25,961 nucleotides of DNA from Anaerolineales bacterium (GTDB taxonomy: Bacteria > Chloroflexota > Anaerolineae > Anaerolineales > Villigracilaceae), in the NCBI GenBank assembly GCA_016928525.1, contig JAFGKO010000278.1, positions 1 to 25,961 of the forward strand, in the 5' to 3' direction. A program made the translations under genes and the position numbers. Below are positions 1 to 7,749 of this stretch, in pieces. The notes under the pieces are model-generated. The model searched no databases, had not been told where the DNA came from, and saw nothing but the letters and a program-made list of their open reading frames with translations. Each line of letters opens with the position of its first letter. The first letter of the stretch is position 1.

Positions 1-98
1 AAGTACGCAATCCTTGAGACGGATTACGCGGATTGCCCCACCAAAACTGGTTAAAGCACGGTTCTGGCGTGGATCAGGCGTCCGTTGAGCAGAAGTAA

Positions 99-126
99 AA
101 CGCCTGCTCAAGGGGAAGCAGGCGTT
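99..126 (-). terminator. Perfect 10-bp hairpin, intrinsic-terminator-like on the minus strand
   Basis: AACGCCTGCT (99-108) pairs perfectly with AGCAGGCGTT (117-126) around an 8-nt loop. Read on the minus strand the stem is followed by TTTTACTTCT, a short U-tract as in Rho-independent terminators. On the plus strand it is followed by G-rich sequence, not a U-tract. No minus-strand gene is seen just upstream of it, so it may instead serve the end of a gene left of the window. Confidence 0.45.
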
Positions 127-143
127 GGGGGAGAGGGTGGGCA

Positions 144-177
144 GATAAGCCCGGGGGTAAGGGGAGGAAGGCTTATC
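144..177. repeat. 8-bp inverted repeat with G-rich loop
   Basis: GATAAGCC (144-151) and GGCTTATC (170-177) are perfect reverse complements around an 18-nt purine-rich loop with two G runs. It lies directly after the 99-126 hairpin. Purpose unknown. It could be a transcript 3'-end structure or a protein-binding site. Confidence 0.35.
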
Positions 178-622
178 ATACTACTCATACACCCTCTGCT
201 GTGGGATCAATTACTGCCCTTACCACTCCAAAATAATTTTCTCGGCTCACTTTGACCCTTTTTCGATTAAGGAATATGTCGGTATTGCCCTTGTTATCAC
301 CCACACCCTGACGACAATTATCCCATCACACCTTCTGTTGTCGAGGATCGCCAGCTTTGACCATTTTAATTGCATGTTGGTGGGCAAGCCTTTTCAGCAA
401 AGTTCCCCATTAGTAACTTCGCAAAGAGGCATCAGAGAGTGACTATTTACCAAAGAGCAGTCTGATCCTTAGGGAAGAATGACCTCTTCGGCGGCCATTG
501 TAAAGCTAGGAATACAGTGCGGAATAAGCGAGGCAGTTACCAGGAAATTACATCGAGCTTATGATCAAACACATAGTAAAATATAAAACAGCGCACTACC
601 AGCCAGTCCAAGGATTTTGATA

Positions 623-1267
623 ATGGCAAAGATCAGGATTTTATTGGCCGATGACCATACGGTTCTGCGCGAAGCAACCGCAGAGCTAATCGATAACCAG
701 CCTGATATGCAAGTTGTTGGTCAGGCTGGAACAGGTGAAGACACCCTGGCTCTGACGAAGGCACTACAGCCTGACATCGTGGTAATGGATATCGCTATGC
801 CGCGGATGGATGGTTTAGAATCCACTCGACAGGTTACCAGGGAATGCCCCAGAACCCGTGTAATCATTCTATCTGCTCACCAAGACAGTGAACACGTTAT
901 CCAACTGTTGCAAGCCGGGGCCATGAGCTACCTTCCGAAGACAATCAGTTTGAATGAGCTGCTGGAAGCAATCCGTTTAACCAGCCGTGGAGAGTCTGTC
1001 TTACCGCCAGCGATAGCCTCTGTAGTTGTACAATGTCTGTCAGGGAATTCGCAAGAAAAAGATAAGATAACCTTGTCGTCTCGCGAGGTAGATGTTTTAC
1101 AATTGGTGGCGCGGGGATTTACAAATGAGCGCATTGCACACGATCTTCAATTGAGCACACGTACCATTGAAGCTCATTTAACCCATATATTTAACAAGCT
1201 TAATGTTAACTCACGTACCGAGGCCGCGCTCTACGCGTTACACAAGGGGTGGATCAGGCAGGAATAA
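623..1267 (+). CDS. LuxR/NarL-family response regulator
   Basis: A two-domain cytoplasmic DNA-binding response regulator of 214 aa, the normal size for the NarL/FixJ group. The N-terminal receiver domain (about 3-120) has the acidic pair D10-D11, phosphoacceptor D56 in the VVMDIAMP context, the switch residue S84 and K106 (LPKT). The C-terminal LuxR-type helix-turn-helix (about 147-210) has LSSREVDVLQL, the recognition-helix region LSTRTIEAHL and the usual NSRTEAA tail. The frame opens at TTG 617, but AAGGA at 610-614 sits only 2 nt from it and 8 nt from ATG 623, so 623 is chosen. It converges with the GAF kinase at 1275, leaving 7 bp between stops. Whether that kinase is its partner is not shown: NarL-type regulators usually pair with HisKA_3 kinases, and this one looks like classical HisKA. 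Confidence 0.95.
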   Translation: MAKIRILLADDHTVLREATAELIDNQPDMQVVGQAGTGEDTLALTKALQPDIVVMDIAMPRMDGLESTRQVTRECPRTRVIILSAHQDSEHVIQLLQAGAMSYLPKTISLNELLEAIRLTSRGESVLPPAIASVVVQCLSGNSQEKDKITLSSREVDVLQLVARGFTNERIAHDLQLSTRTIEAHLTHIFNKLNVNSRTEAALYALHKGWIRQE

Positions 1268-1274
1268 AAATAAC

Positions 1275-3536
1275 CTAAGCCGGCAATTGAACCATAAAGG
1301 TTGCGCCTCGCCCGATTTTGCTGTCTAATACTATATTCCCTCCGTGCTCCTCGACAATTCGACGAGCAATCGCCAAGCCTAAACCCGCACCCTGACTCTT
1401 GCCATAGCTGAAGAAAGGTTCAAAGATTCGATCCGATAGTTCCTCAGGCACACCAGGGCCAGTGTCCGCGAAACGCATCTCCACGTATTCTCTTGCCTTC
1501 CGTGTGCTCACGCTAAAGGTGCCACCCAATGGCATGGCATCCCGAGCATTTGCAGCCAAGTTATAAACTACCTGTGCGATACGGTCGGCGTCGACGACGA
1601 TATCCTTCTTGTAGTGAAAATCTCTTACAACCTCGATCCCCTGATCACTGAAATCCACTTGCAGTACTGTCAATACATCATCGAGCAGTTTGGAAAGATT
1701 GCACGGCTCGAGTTTCAACGGCAGCTTCTTCTCCTGCACATAATCGAGAATTCCCTGCGACGTGCCTATCAGGCGTCGAGCCAGGGAAACGATGGCTCGA
1801 CCTAATTTCTGCCGCGTTTCAAGAGAAATCTCTGGTCGGGTGAGGAACTCTGCGCAGCGCAGGATGCCCCCCAGGGGGCTGCGTAAATCGTGGGCAACAC
1901 CGGTTGCTACCCGGCCCACCGCCACCATCCGCTCGGCTGCCAGGATCGCCTGGTTTAACCGGTCATTTTCCACAGCAACACCGATTTGATCAGCAATGGC
2001 TGCCAGGAGATCCATGTCCTCCAGGGTGAATTCACGCTGCTGGCGAGTACTCACCCCCAAGGTGCCAACCGGCTTTTCTTTGACCCAAATGGGTGCAATG
2101 ACAAACGTATGTAGTGCTCTGGTTTCCTCTGTTAACGCGGCGAAGCGCTGATCACACGCCAGATCGCTGCTTGCTATAAAGGGCTTTCGATGCTCTGATA
2201 AATGACCTCCAAGTCCCTTTCCCACGCCGTGCTGTTCCAATAAACAAATATCTTCCTGGCCGACGCCTCGATAGGAGGCAACGTACAAATCCTCCGTTGC
2301 CTGATCCAGGAGCCGGACGACCCCCACGTCAGTCTTAGTCACCTCGATCACCTTAGCGATTGCCCGATCCAAGATTTCATGCAGGGGAAGCGACTGATTG
2401 ATCACCGAGGCCACAGCATTGAGAGCAGCCAGCCTATGTGCCTTTTGCCGGGTCTCCTCAAACAATTGAGCATTGTCAATTGCCACACCTAGCTGTTGAC
2501 CAATTGCGGTGAGAAGTTTGAGATCACTTTCGTCGAAATAGCCAGGAACCGATGAGACAATCCCGAGTACGCCAACCACTCGTTCCTGGGCTATCAGAGG
2601 CACTTGGGCGAGGGAGCGATGCCCAACCCCCTGAAGCAACTCCCGTAATTCCGGACTGACGCGCGTATCTTCCCACATATCCTCCGAGAGAGTAGCCTGA
2701 CCTGAACGCATCACCTCGCCAATAATATCGCGAGAAATATGGACCCGCCTGGCTCGCTGGACGTATCTTTCGGATAAGCCCCGTTGTGCTGTGAGAACCG
2801 CTTCGTCGCTTTGCGAATCGAGCAACCGAATGGCCGCTCCATCTGCCCGAGTTACTTGAAGAACACCGTCTAAAGCACGCTCGAGCAGGCTGCGCAGTTC
2901 CAGGGGCTGGTTGATAGCTTCGGCAACCGAATAAAGTGCGGAGAGTTCTCGATGATGTCGGGTAAGCTCGTCATAGACACGGGCATTGTGAATAGCGATG
3001 GCTGCCTGGCTTGCCAGAACATCTAGCAGCTGAAGATCATCTTCATTGAAAGCGTTTGCCTGATCGTGAACCAATACCAGCGCGCCGATGAGTGTGTCAC
3101 CCTCCAGAAGGGGAAAACCCAGATAAGCCTTAAAAGGGAGCTCCCCCGGCAAAATGTCAGGGCGGACATCCTGGTAGGAATCCACGTTCGGCACCAGCAA
3201 TGGCCGCCGGTTGTTGATCACCCAGCCCGTGTATCCCCTACCGGGAGGGAAAGACTGCCCAACAGGATAGGCTCGCTCAGGTGTAGAACGGATTGCCTGC
3301 AACACCAACACCTGCTGCACGTTGTCCCATAAATCGATCTCGGCTAGTGCGCAAGGGATCAGCTCTGCAACAACACTGACAATCGTGTCCAGGGTCTCCT
3401 GCAAGTCGAGAGAGGCGTTGATGCGACGAGCCACTCTACTGATCGCGGCAATCCCCTCCGCGCAACGGCGCTCCCGAATGGGAAGCAAATTATCTTTGTC
3501 CAATCTTGAAAGCTCCTCTGCTTTTGAGTATATCAA
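1275..3536 (-). CDS. Triple-GAF sensor histidine kinase
   Basis: A 753-aa kinase with no obvious membrane segments, so probably a cytoplasmic sensor. Three GAF domains run in order (about 30-190, 200-360 and 370-530), each ending in an amphipathic linker of the AIAIHNARVYDEL / VAIDNAQLFEETR / VAVENDRLNQAIL type. A HisKA dimerisation domain follows, with H549 in GVAHDLRSPLGG, and then a HATPase_c domain with N-box N659/N663, G1 box D691-T-G-P-G and G2 box G716-A-G-L-G. All catalytic motifs are intact. The GAF ligands cannot be read from sequence. There is no nearby ATG. TTG 3536 has GGGGG 6 nt upstream, while in-frame TTG 3503 has GAGGAG 9 nt upstream, so the start is uncertain by 11 residues. 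The upstream divergent region carries an inverted repeat at 3570-3601 that could regulate it. Confidence 0.93.
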   Translation of the reverse strand: MIYSKAEELSRLDKDNLLPIRERRCAEGIAAISRVARRINASLDLQETLDTIVSVVAELIPCALAEIDLWDNVQQVLVLQAIRSTPERAYPVGQSFPPGRGYTGWVINNRRPLLVPNVDSYQDVRPDILPGELPFKAYLGFPLLEGDTLIGALVLVHDQANAFNEDDLQLLDVLASQAAIAIHNARVYDELTRHHRELSALYSVAEAINQPLELRSLLERALDGVLQVTRADGAAIRLLDSQSDEAVLTAQRGLSERYVQRARRVHISRDIIGEVMRSGQATLSEDMWEDTRVSPELRELLQGVGHRSLAQVPLIAQERVVGVLGIVSSVPGYFDESDLKLLTAIGQQLGVAIDNAQLFEETRQKAHRLAALNAVASVINQSLPLHEILDRAIAKVIEVTKTDVGVVRLLDQATEDLYVASYRGVGQEDICLLEQHGVGKGLGGHLSEHRKPFIASSDLACDQRFAALTEETRALHTFVIAPIWVKEKPVGTLGVSTRQQREFTLEDMDLLAAIADQIGVAVENDRLNQAILAAERMVAVGRVATGVAHDLRSPLGGILRCAEFLTRPEISLETRQKLGRAIVSLARRLIGTSQGILDYVQEKKLPLKLEPCNLSKLLDDVLTVLQVDFSDQGIEVVRDFHYKKDIVVDADRIAQVVYNLAANARDAMPLGGTFSVSTRKAREYVEMRFADTGPGVPEELSDRIFEPFFSYGKSQGAGLGLAIARRIVEEHGGNIVLDSKIGRGATFMVQLPA

Positions 3537-3569
3537 ATACTACCCCCGTAATTCAATACTGGAGCTTGA

Positions 3570-3601
3570 GGGATTTCCACATTTCACAATTGTGGAAACC
3601 C
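3570..3601. promoter_or_regulatory. Inverted repeat in a divergent promoter region (candidate operator)
   Basis: GGG(A)TTTCCACA (3570-3581) pairs with TGTGGAAACCC (3591-3601), 11 bp with one bulged A and a 9-nt loop. Nested inside is the perfect 10-bp palindrome CACAATTGTG (3585-3594), so the TGTG/CACA half-site recurs three times. It lies between the minus-strand kinase (start 3536) and the plus-strand exporter (start 3798). No U-tract follows on either strand, which favours a protein-binding site over a terminator. This is an inference from position and symmetry. A weaker palindrome follows at 3613-3627. Confidence 0.45.
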
Positions 3602-3797
3602 GCTTCTCGTTGCCGAAATCGATTCGGGATTCCCCAATCCGGTTTACGTGTTTCTTCCGATGAAAAAGTACGTCAGGCTCGCGATAATGGTTTTGAACGC
3701 TGCAACGCACCTGGCCTGGACGGCAGGGAAGGGATGTCAACGCGCTCGTACATTCGGTCTTTCGGCGTCAAGAGTGCTTGTTCAATTGGAGAAGAGC

Positions 3798-4895
3798 ATG
3801 TTCATCAAAAATCTCTGGAGACGAAAGGTTCGCACATTGTTGACCCTTGGCGGGATCGCCATCGGTATTGCAGTGGTGGTGGCGTTATTGATCATGGCGG
3901 AGGCTCTGGCTGGCCAGTTCTCCGATGTCATGGCAAAAAGCGGCGCGGAGATTTCGCTTATGCAAGCCGGAATCGCCGATATGTCGTTCAGTGCCCTGGA
4001 CGAGGCGTTGGGACAGGAAGTCGCTGCTTTGCCAGAAGTAGAATGGGTCTCGGGCCTGCTGTTCCAGATCGTTCCGATAGAAAAGAAGCCCTTTTTCCTG
4101 ATAATGGGCCTTGACCCCAACGGCAACGCCGCGCGCCATTTCCGGATCGTCGAGGGGGCATGGCTGAGAACGGATGGGGAAATTGTCTTGGGCAGGATGT
4201 GCGCCGATCTTCTCAAGGAAAATCCTGGCAGCGAGATCATCATTCAGGGGCGATCATTCCGTATTGCAGGCATTTCCGAGACTGGCGTGAGCTTCGAAGA
4301 TGCGGGTGGGGTGATCGCGATATCCGAGGCGCAGATTCTTTTCAAGAAACCAGGCCAGGTGAGTCTTTTTCAAGTCAAGATGCGCCCCGAATCGCTGGAT
4401 CGAATAGACCCACTGATCCGCGAGATCGAAGACCGTTTTCCAGAAGTCGCGGCATATCGCTCATCTGAGTTTGGCCAAAACCTTCCTGATATCCAGAATT
4501 TCCAGGTGCTGGCGGGCGCCATCTCATTCATCGGATTGCTGGCCGGGGCTTTGGGCACGATGAATACCATGCTGATGAGTGTTTTCGAACGCACGCGTGA
4601 GATCGGCACGCTGCGCGCCCTGGGCTGGCGCCAGCGGCAAGTGGTTGGAATGATTGTGGGTGAGTCATTCGCCTTAGGCTTGATCGGCGGATTGGTGGGC
4701 GTAGGGCTTGCAACGGGGTTGGTAGCACTCTTGAACCTCGCCCCGGCCTTTGCCGGTTTATTAACCGCGCGGCTTAACGCCGGTACACTCGCGATTGGCC
4801 TGGGAGTAGCAACTGGCCTGGGGGTACTGGGTGGTCTATACCCGGCCTGGCGGGCAGCCAGGTTGCAACCGGTGGAAGCCTTGCGCTACGAATGA
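3798..4895 (+). CDS. ABC transporter permease, MacB/FtsX type
   Basis: A 365-aa inner-membrane permease of the FtsX/MacB superfamily. One membrane helix lies near the N-terminus (about 12-35). A large extracytoplasmic MacB-PCD-like domain (about 40-250) follows, then three C-terminal helices (about 265-295, 315-345 and 335-360) around the conserved FERTREIGTLRALGWRQRQV stretch. The protein ends in YPAWRAARLQPVEALRYE, the usual tail of the family. The open frame extends upstream to 3648, but ATG 3798 has GGAG 6 nt upstream and starts the protein right before its first helix, so 3798 is chosen. The stop overlaps an ATG (ATGA) of the next frame. With the ATPase it forms an exporter of the mechanotransmission kind. 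No periplasmic adaptor (MacA-like) gene is next to it. Substrate unknown: lipoprotein, lipid and peptide are all possible. Confidence 0.93.
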   Translation: MFIKNLWRRKVRTLLTLGGIAIGIAVVVALLIMAEALAGQFSDVMAKSGAEISLMQAGIADMSFSALDEALGQEVAALPEVEWVSGLLFQIVPIEKKPFFLIMGLDPNGNAARHFRIVEGAWLRTDGEIVLGRMCADLLKENPGSEIIIQGRSFRIAGISETGVSFEDAGGVIAISEAQILFKKPGQVSLFQVKMRPESLDRIDPLIREIEDRFPEVAAYRSSEFGQNLPDIQNFQVLAGAISFIGLLAGALGTMNTMLMSVFERTREIGTLRALGWRQRQVVGMIVGESFALGLIGGLVGVGLATGLVALLNLAPAFAGLLTARLNAGTLAIGLGVATGLGVLGGLYPAWRAARLQPVEALRYE

Positions 4896-4912
4896 GACCG
4901 ATGGAGGAGATC

Positions 4913-5737
4913 ATGGCAGACCAAGAAGTGTTGCTAAAGACTGTTGACCTGACCAAAATCTACGCTGGGGAGGTGATGGCGCTCGATGGTGTGAACTTAT
5001 CTGTGCGAGAGGGTGAATTCCTCTCCGTCATGGGCCCATCCGGCAGTGGAAAGAGCACCCTGCTCCACCTGCTGGGCGCACTGGATCGCCCCACTTCCGG
5101 GGAGATCGTCTTTGCCGGCAAGAAATTATCGGAAGTGCGTGATCTCGATCACTTCCGCAGCCGCATGGTCGGCTTCATCTTCCAGATGCACAACCTGATC
5201 CCCACACTAACGGCCAGGGAGAACATCGAAATCCCGATGCGGGCTGCCCCGGCTTCGCATCATGAGCGGCGGAAAAAGATCGAGGCATTGCTCGAGTTGG
5301 TGGGGATGGCAGACCGGGCAAATCATTTGCCTTCACGTCTCTCTGGTGGCCAACGTCAGCGCGTGGCGATTGCCCGCGCCCTGGCGAACCACCCCCAAAT
5401 TCTACTGGCCGACGAGCCTACCGGCAACCTGGACACAGCCAGCGGAGCGGAGGTCATGGCTGTCTTCCGCCAGCTCAACCAGGAACAGGGGATGACCGTG
5501 TTGGTCGTGACCCACGCCCCAGCGATAGCACGTGGAACGAAACGCATGGTGGTATTGGAGGATGGACAGATCGTGCGAGATGAGCCAGTTGGGCCTGCAT
5601 ATATTGAGGATTTGCGCGAGTTCCGGGCCTCCGGCCTGGGACAGGCCTTACTGGCAGGAAAACTCCCCGACGAAGTTCGGAGGTTTGGATTGGAAACCTT
5701 GCTGCCAGGGTTACAGTTAGTTCTCCAAAATATGTAG
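4913..5737 (+). CDS. ABC transporter ATP-binding protein, LolD/MacB type
   Basis: A 274-aa ATPase that powers the permease encoded just upstream. All nucleotide-binding motifs are present: Walker A GPSGSGKST (41-49), Q-loop Q91, signature LSGGQ (143-147), Walker B ILLADE (163-168) and H-loop H201. The NLIPTLTARENI segment is typical of the LolD/MacB/FtsE branch. A C-terminal extension of about 50 residues after the core is longer than in LolD. The first ATG (4892) overlaps the permease stop, but GGAGGA at 4902-4907 is ideally placed for ATG 4913, so that start is used. Translational coupling to the permease is likely. Confidence 0.95.
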   Translation: MADQEVLLKTVDLTKIYAGEVMALDGVNLSVREGEFLSVMGPSGSGKSTLLHLLGALDRPTSGEIVFAGKKLSEVRDLDHFRSRMVGFIFQMHNLIPTLTARENIEIPMRAAPASHHERRKKIEALLELVGMADRANHLPSRLSGGQRQRVAIARALANHPQILLADEPTGNLDTASGAEVMAVFRQLNQEQGMTVLVVTHAPAIARGTKRMVVLEDGQIVRDEPVGPAYIEDLREFRASGLGQALLAGKLPDEVRRFGLETLLPGLQLVLQNM

Positions 5738-5798
5738 TCGAGAGGTGGATGCCATAACAACCTTTCTTATCCCCATGTTGTTGTAGGAAGAAAAAAGG

Positions 5799-6449
5799 AT
5801 GCCACAATGGGAGATACCGTACATGTTTGTGATAATCACACAACTGCTTAGCTGGTTAACTTTTATCCTGGCTTCATTCATCCTCGGCGTATGGCTTCGA
5901 CGGAATCCCAGCCAAAGAGGCGCGGAGATCACTAGCCTGGTTTTGCATTTCCTGTTCTGGGCAGGTGTTGCTCCCCCTATCGGATTTGGCTTTTTCTACC
6001 CGGGGTTGGCTCACTTTGACGGCAAACTGGGGCTAACTCCTATCCTGCAGAATCCCATCACCCCATGGATCAGCACAGGCCTATTGCTGATTGGATCAAG
6101 TCTCATCTTTATATCCAATATATCCCTGTGGATAGTGGGCAGTGGAGCAAACGCATTCCTGCTGACCAAACGGCTGGCCGCAGTCGGCATCTATAAACTG
6201 ACAAGGAATCCGATGTCGCTGGGTTTTTATCTGATCGCGATCGGGGTCGGCTTGCTGGTAAGGTCAACATTCTTAACAGCAGGAGCGCTGCTTCTATTTA
6301 TCCCTGCTCATGTTTTCTATCTGAAGTACTTCGAAGAGTATGAGTTGGAACTGCGTCTGGGGCAATCCTATATCGAGTACAAGCAAAGAGTGCCTTTCCT
6401 GTTCCCGGGATTCAACTCTCAACAAAGAACTGGAGAGAAACATGAATGA
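5799..6449 (+). CDS. Isoprenylcysteine/phospholipid methyltransferase-family membrane protein
   Basis: A 216-aa integral membrane protein with about five hydrophobic segments. The C-terminal half carries the ICMT/PEMT-family hallmark: GIYKLTRNPMSLGFYL (about 131-146, the RNPMY-like cofactor-binding motif) followed by a final helix and the EEYELELRLGQSYIEYKQRVP stretch, with the E-E/E-L-E-L-R pattern that lies over the SAM site. Family members methylate prenylcysteine, phospholipids or small molecules, and the bacterial substrate is usually unknown. ATG 5799 is preceded by AGGAAG and an A-rich stretch. It sits 61 bp after the exporter ATPase, so a shared transcript is possible. Downstream lies the first copy of the structured repeat with its terminator, which probably ends this unit. 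The second ATG at M9 is a less likely start. Confidence 0.85.
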   Translation: MPQWEIPYMFVIITQLLSWLTFILASFILGVWLRRNPSQRGAEITSLVLHFLFWAGVAPPIGFGFFYPGLAHFDGKLGLTPILQNPITPWISTGLLLIGSSLIFISNISLWIVGSGANAFLLTKRLAAVGIYKLTRNPMSLGFYLIAIGVGLLVRSTFLTAGALLLFIPAHVFYLKYFEEYELELRLGQSYIEYKQRVPFLFPGFNSQQRTGEKHE

Positions 6450-6470
6450 GGCTTCTTTCACGAAATTCCA

Positions 6471-6646
6471 GGTGTCGAGTGTCTTCCTTACCAAACGGGG
6501 ATCGCTTCCCCGCCAGGTTTCCAGGCCTGGGGCTGCCTGGCACACGGTTCCGCTGACGTTCCAGCTACCGCGTCGCACCTCACAGCGCGCAAACCGCCGC
6601 ACCACACGGAAGGGAAGCCATGCGTTTTCCAACGCATCGTTTTTAT
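6471..6646 (+). repeat. Dispersed structured repeat, copy 1
   Basis: About 176 bp, matching copy 2 (25337-25513) in the same orientation. My hand alignment shows the first 30 bases identical, about 15 substitutions over the first 150 bases, and one single-base indel in the loop of the last hairpin. Both copies can form GGGGA/TCYCC (6487-6501, with a G-U pair in copy 2), CCAGGC/GCCTGG around an 8-nt loop (6521-6540), CGGT/ACCG (6545-6570) and a terminal terminator hairpin. There are no terminal inverted repeats, clear target duplications or transposase. It may be a non-autonomous mobile element or a structured 3'-end/ncRNA family. Confidence 0.85.
6620..6644 (+). terminator. Intrinsic terminator at the end of repeat copy 1
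   Basis: ATGCGTT (6620-6626) pairs perfectly with AACGCAT (6631-6637) around TTCC, followed by CG and five T residues. It separates the methyltransferase gene from LVIVD gene 1. The same hairpin is kept in copy 2 although the loop there is one base shorter. Confidence 0.7.
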
Positions 6647-6689
6647 GAATTGTGAACATTGTCTGCTATTTCTTTAGGAGATGTTAGCT

Positions 6690-7739
6690 GTGAAAAAGAG
6701 AATTGTGATTTCTTGGCTTGCGATAGGTCTCATAATTTTCTTGGGTATTCTTTTCTATGTGAAGGTGGGATGGATCCAATGGGGGCAGGAGGACCTGGAC
6801 TGCGAGAAAATGGGATACAGCTTCGATGTAGCCGCTGACGCAATAAAAAACAAGCTTTACGTAGCCGCCGGGATTCGAGGATTGCACATTTTGGAACTGG
6901 AGAGGGGAATGCTGACATACATTACAACCTATTACGATGATGGATACTATCGCAATTTGAAGGTCAGGGAGACTCGAGCATTCATCGCTGATGCACGGCG
7001 GGGCCTGGTAATCTTGGATATCAGCGGAGATATACCTCTCACAAAGTGGATCCAATCCGATAGCCAAGCTTATGGCATTCATATCCAAGGAGATCAGGCT
7101 TATGTGGTCGCAGAGTTCCAGGGATTAGAAATCTTTGATATTTCCAATCCCGATTCCCCGATCCTCCTTAGTACGACAAAAACTTCTGGGAAAGCTTGGG
7201 ACGTTTGGGTGAGTAATGGAATTGCATATGTGGCAGACGTTGACAAAGGTATCACTGCAATCGATGTCTCTTCGTCTATCGAACCTCACCAGGTCGGATT
7301 TGTCACATGGGCCGAACGTAACCCCAACGCAGAGATTATACGCGGCGAGGGGAGTGTTATCTGTGTAGCGGCCGGTAACCATGGCTTGATCATCATAGAT
7401 GTTTCTGATCCCACCAATCCAATCGTTGCCTCACAATATCGCCCCGTTCGTATTGGTTGGGCCGAAGGGCTTGCAATCAGGGACGATCTCGTTTATTTGT
7501 CGATTGGGAGTAATTTTGCACATATCTCTACGATCGAGAACGGTCTTCACATCCTTGATGTTACCGATCCATACAACCCAAGGCTTCTGAGTAAAGTGAA
7601 TTTCCAGGACTGGGTGGAAGGTGTCTTTGTGTCCGGAGACTTTGCATATGTTGCAAACACTTATTCAGGTGTGCGGTCGATCGGTATCCGGAATACTAGC
7701 CACCCGTACTTGGTCGATACATTCAATCTTTTTCCATAG
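6690..7739 (+). CDS. LVIVD-repeat beta-propeller protein 1
   Basis: A 349-aa protein with an N-terminal hydrophobic anchor or signal (about 5-25, after a KKR charge cluster) and then about six LVIVD-type repeats outside the membrane. Repeat cores are readable as RGLHILEL, RGLVILDIS, QGLEIFDIS, KGITAIDVS, HGLIIIDVS and NGLHILDVT, most followed by a proline a few residues later, the pattern of this propeller family. LVIVD proteins are cell-surface proteins of unknown role. The frame opens at ATG 6681, but AGGAG (6676-6680) touches that codon. GTG 6690 lies 9 nt beyond it and begins right at the charged signal start, so GTG is chosen. It is a paralogue of the protein at 8839-9885. It has probably its own transcription start, as a terminator ends at 6644. 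Confidence 0.9.
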   Translation: MKKRIVISWLAIGLIIFLGILFYVKVGWIQWGQEDLDCEKMGYSFDVAADAIKNKLYVAAGIRGLHILELERGMLTYITTYYDDGYYRNLKVRETRAFIADARRGLVILDISGDIPLTKWIQSDSQAYGIHIQGDQAYVVAEFQGLEIFDISNPDSPILLSTTKTSGKAWDVWVSNGIAYVADVDKGITAIDVSSSIEPHQVGFVTWAERNPNAEIIRGEGSVICVAAGNHGLIIIDVSDPTNPIVASQYRPVRIGWAEGLAIRDDLVYLSIGSNFAHISTIENGLHILDVTDPYNPRLLSKVNFQDWVEGVFVSGDFAYVANTYSGVRSIGIRNTSHPYLVDTFNLFP

Positions 7740-7749
7740 GAGGCGAACG

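Larger units (their letters stand above)
1..616. other. Region without a convincing gene
   Basis: No open frame of gene quality lies here on either strand. The first 54 bases are open in frame 1 and end in TAA, and frame 2 stays open to about position 87. Either could be the last codons of a gene that began left of the window, but neither is recognisable. The rest holds two hairpins (99-126, 144-177), a run of G tracts (126-164) and, at 548-590, an A+T-rich stretch in front of the response regulator that may contain its promoter. No convincing -35/-10 pair can be picked there. Confidence 0.5.
6442..6648 (+). pseudogene. Short frame with good ribosome binding site that runs into the repeat
   Basis: ATG 6442 has GGAG 6 nt upstream and overlaps the stop of the methyltransferase gene by 8 bp, the arrangement of a coupled gene. 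The frame reads about ten residues (MNEASFTKFQ) and then enters the dispersed repeat at 6471, giving 68 codons in total. The repeat-encoded part changes mostly by amino-acid replacements between the two copies, so it does not look like conserved protein. The simplest reading is either a gene start cut off by repeat insertion or a chance frame. Confidence 0.25.

Noticed and set aside
1614..3332. Plus-strand frames inside the kinase gene (1614-1805, 1762-1989, 3066-3332)
   Set aside because: They are antisense shadows of a complete, motif-rich kinase and show no ribosome binding site or recognisable domain.
3506..4114. 202-codon frame overlapping the start of the exporter permease
   Set aside because: It overlaps the FtsX-type permease in another frame, lacks a ribosome binding site and its composition is that of an out-of-frame translation.
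5756..5782. AACAAC/GTTGTT hairpin between the exporter ATPase and the methyltransferase as a terminator
   Set aside because: A 6-bp A+T-rich stem with a 15-nt loop and no T-tract is too weak to support the call.
6471..6646. Repeat copy 1 as a protein-coding gene on either strand
   Set aside because: Both strands are open, but differences from copy 2 are mostly amino-acid replacements in both frames, while stems are kept. This favours a non-coding element.
6471..6646. Repeat as a classical insertion sequence or MITE
   Set aside because: No terminal inverted repeats and no target-site duplication could be seen at either copy, and there is no transposase in the window.
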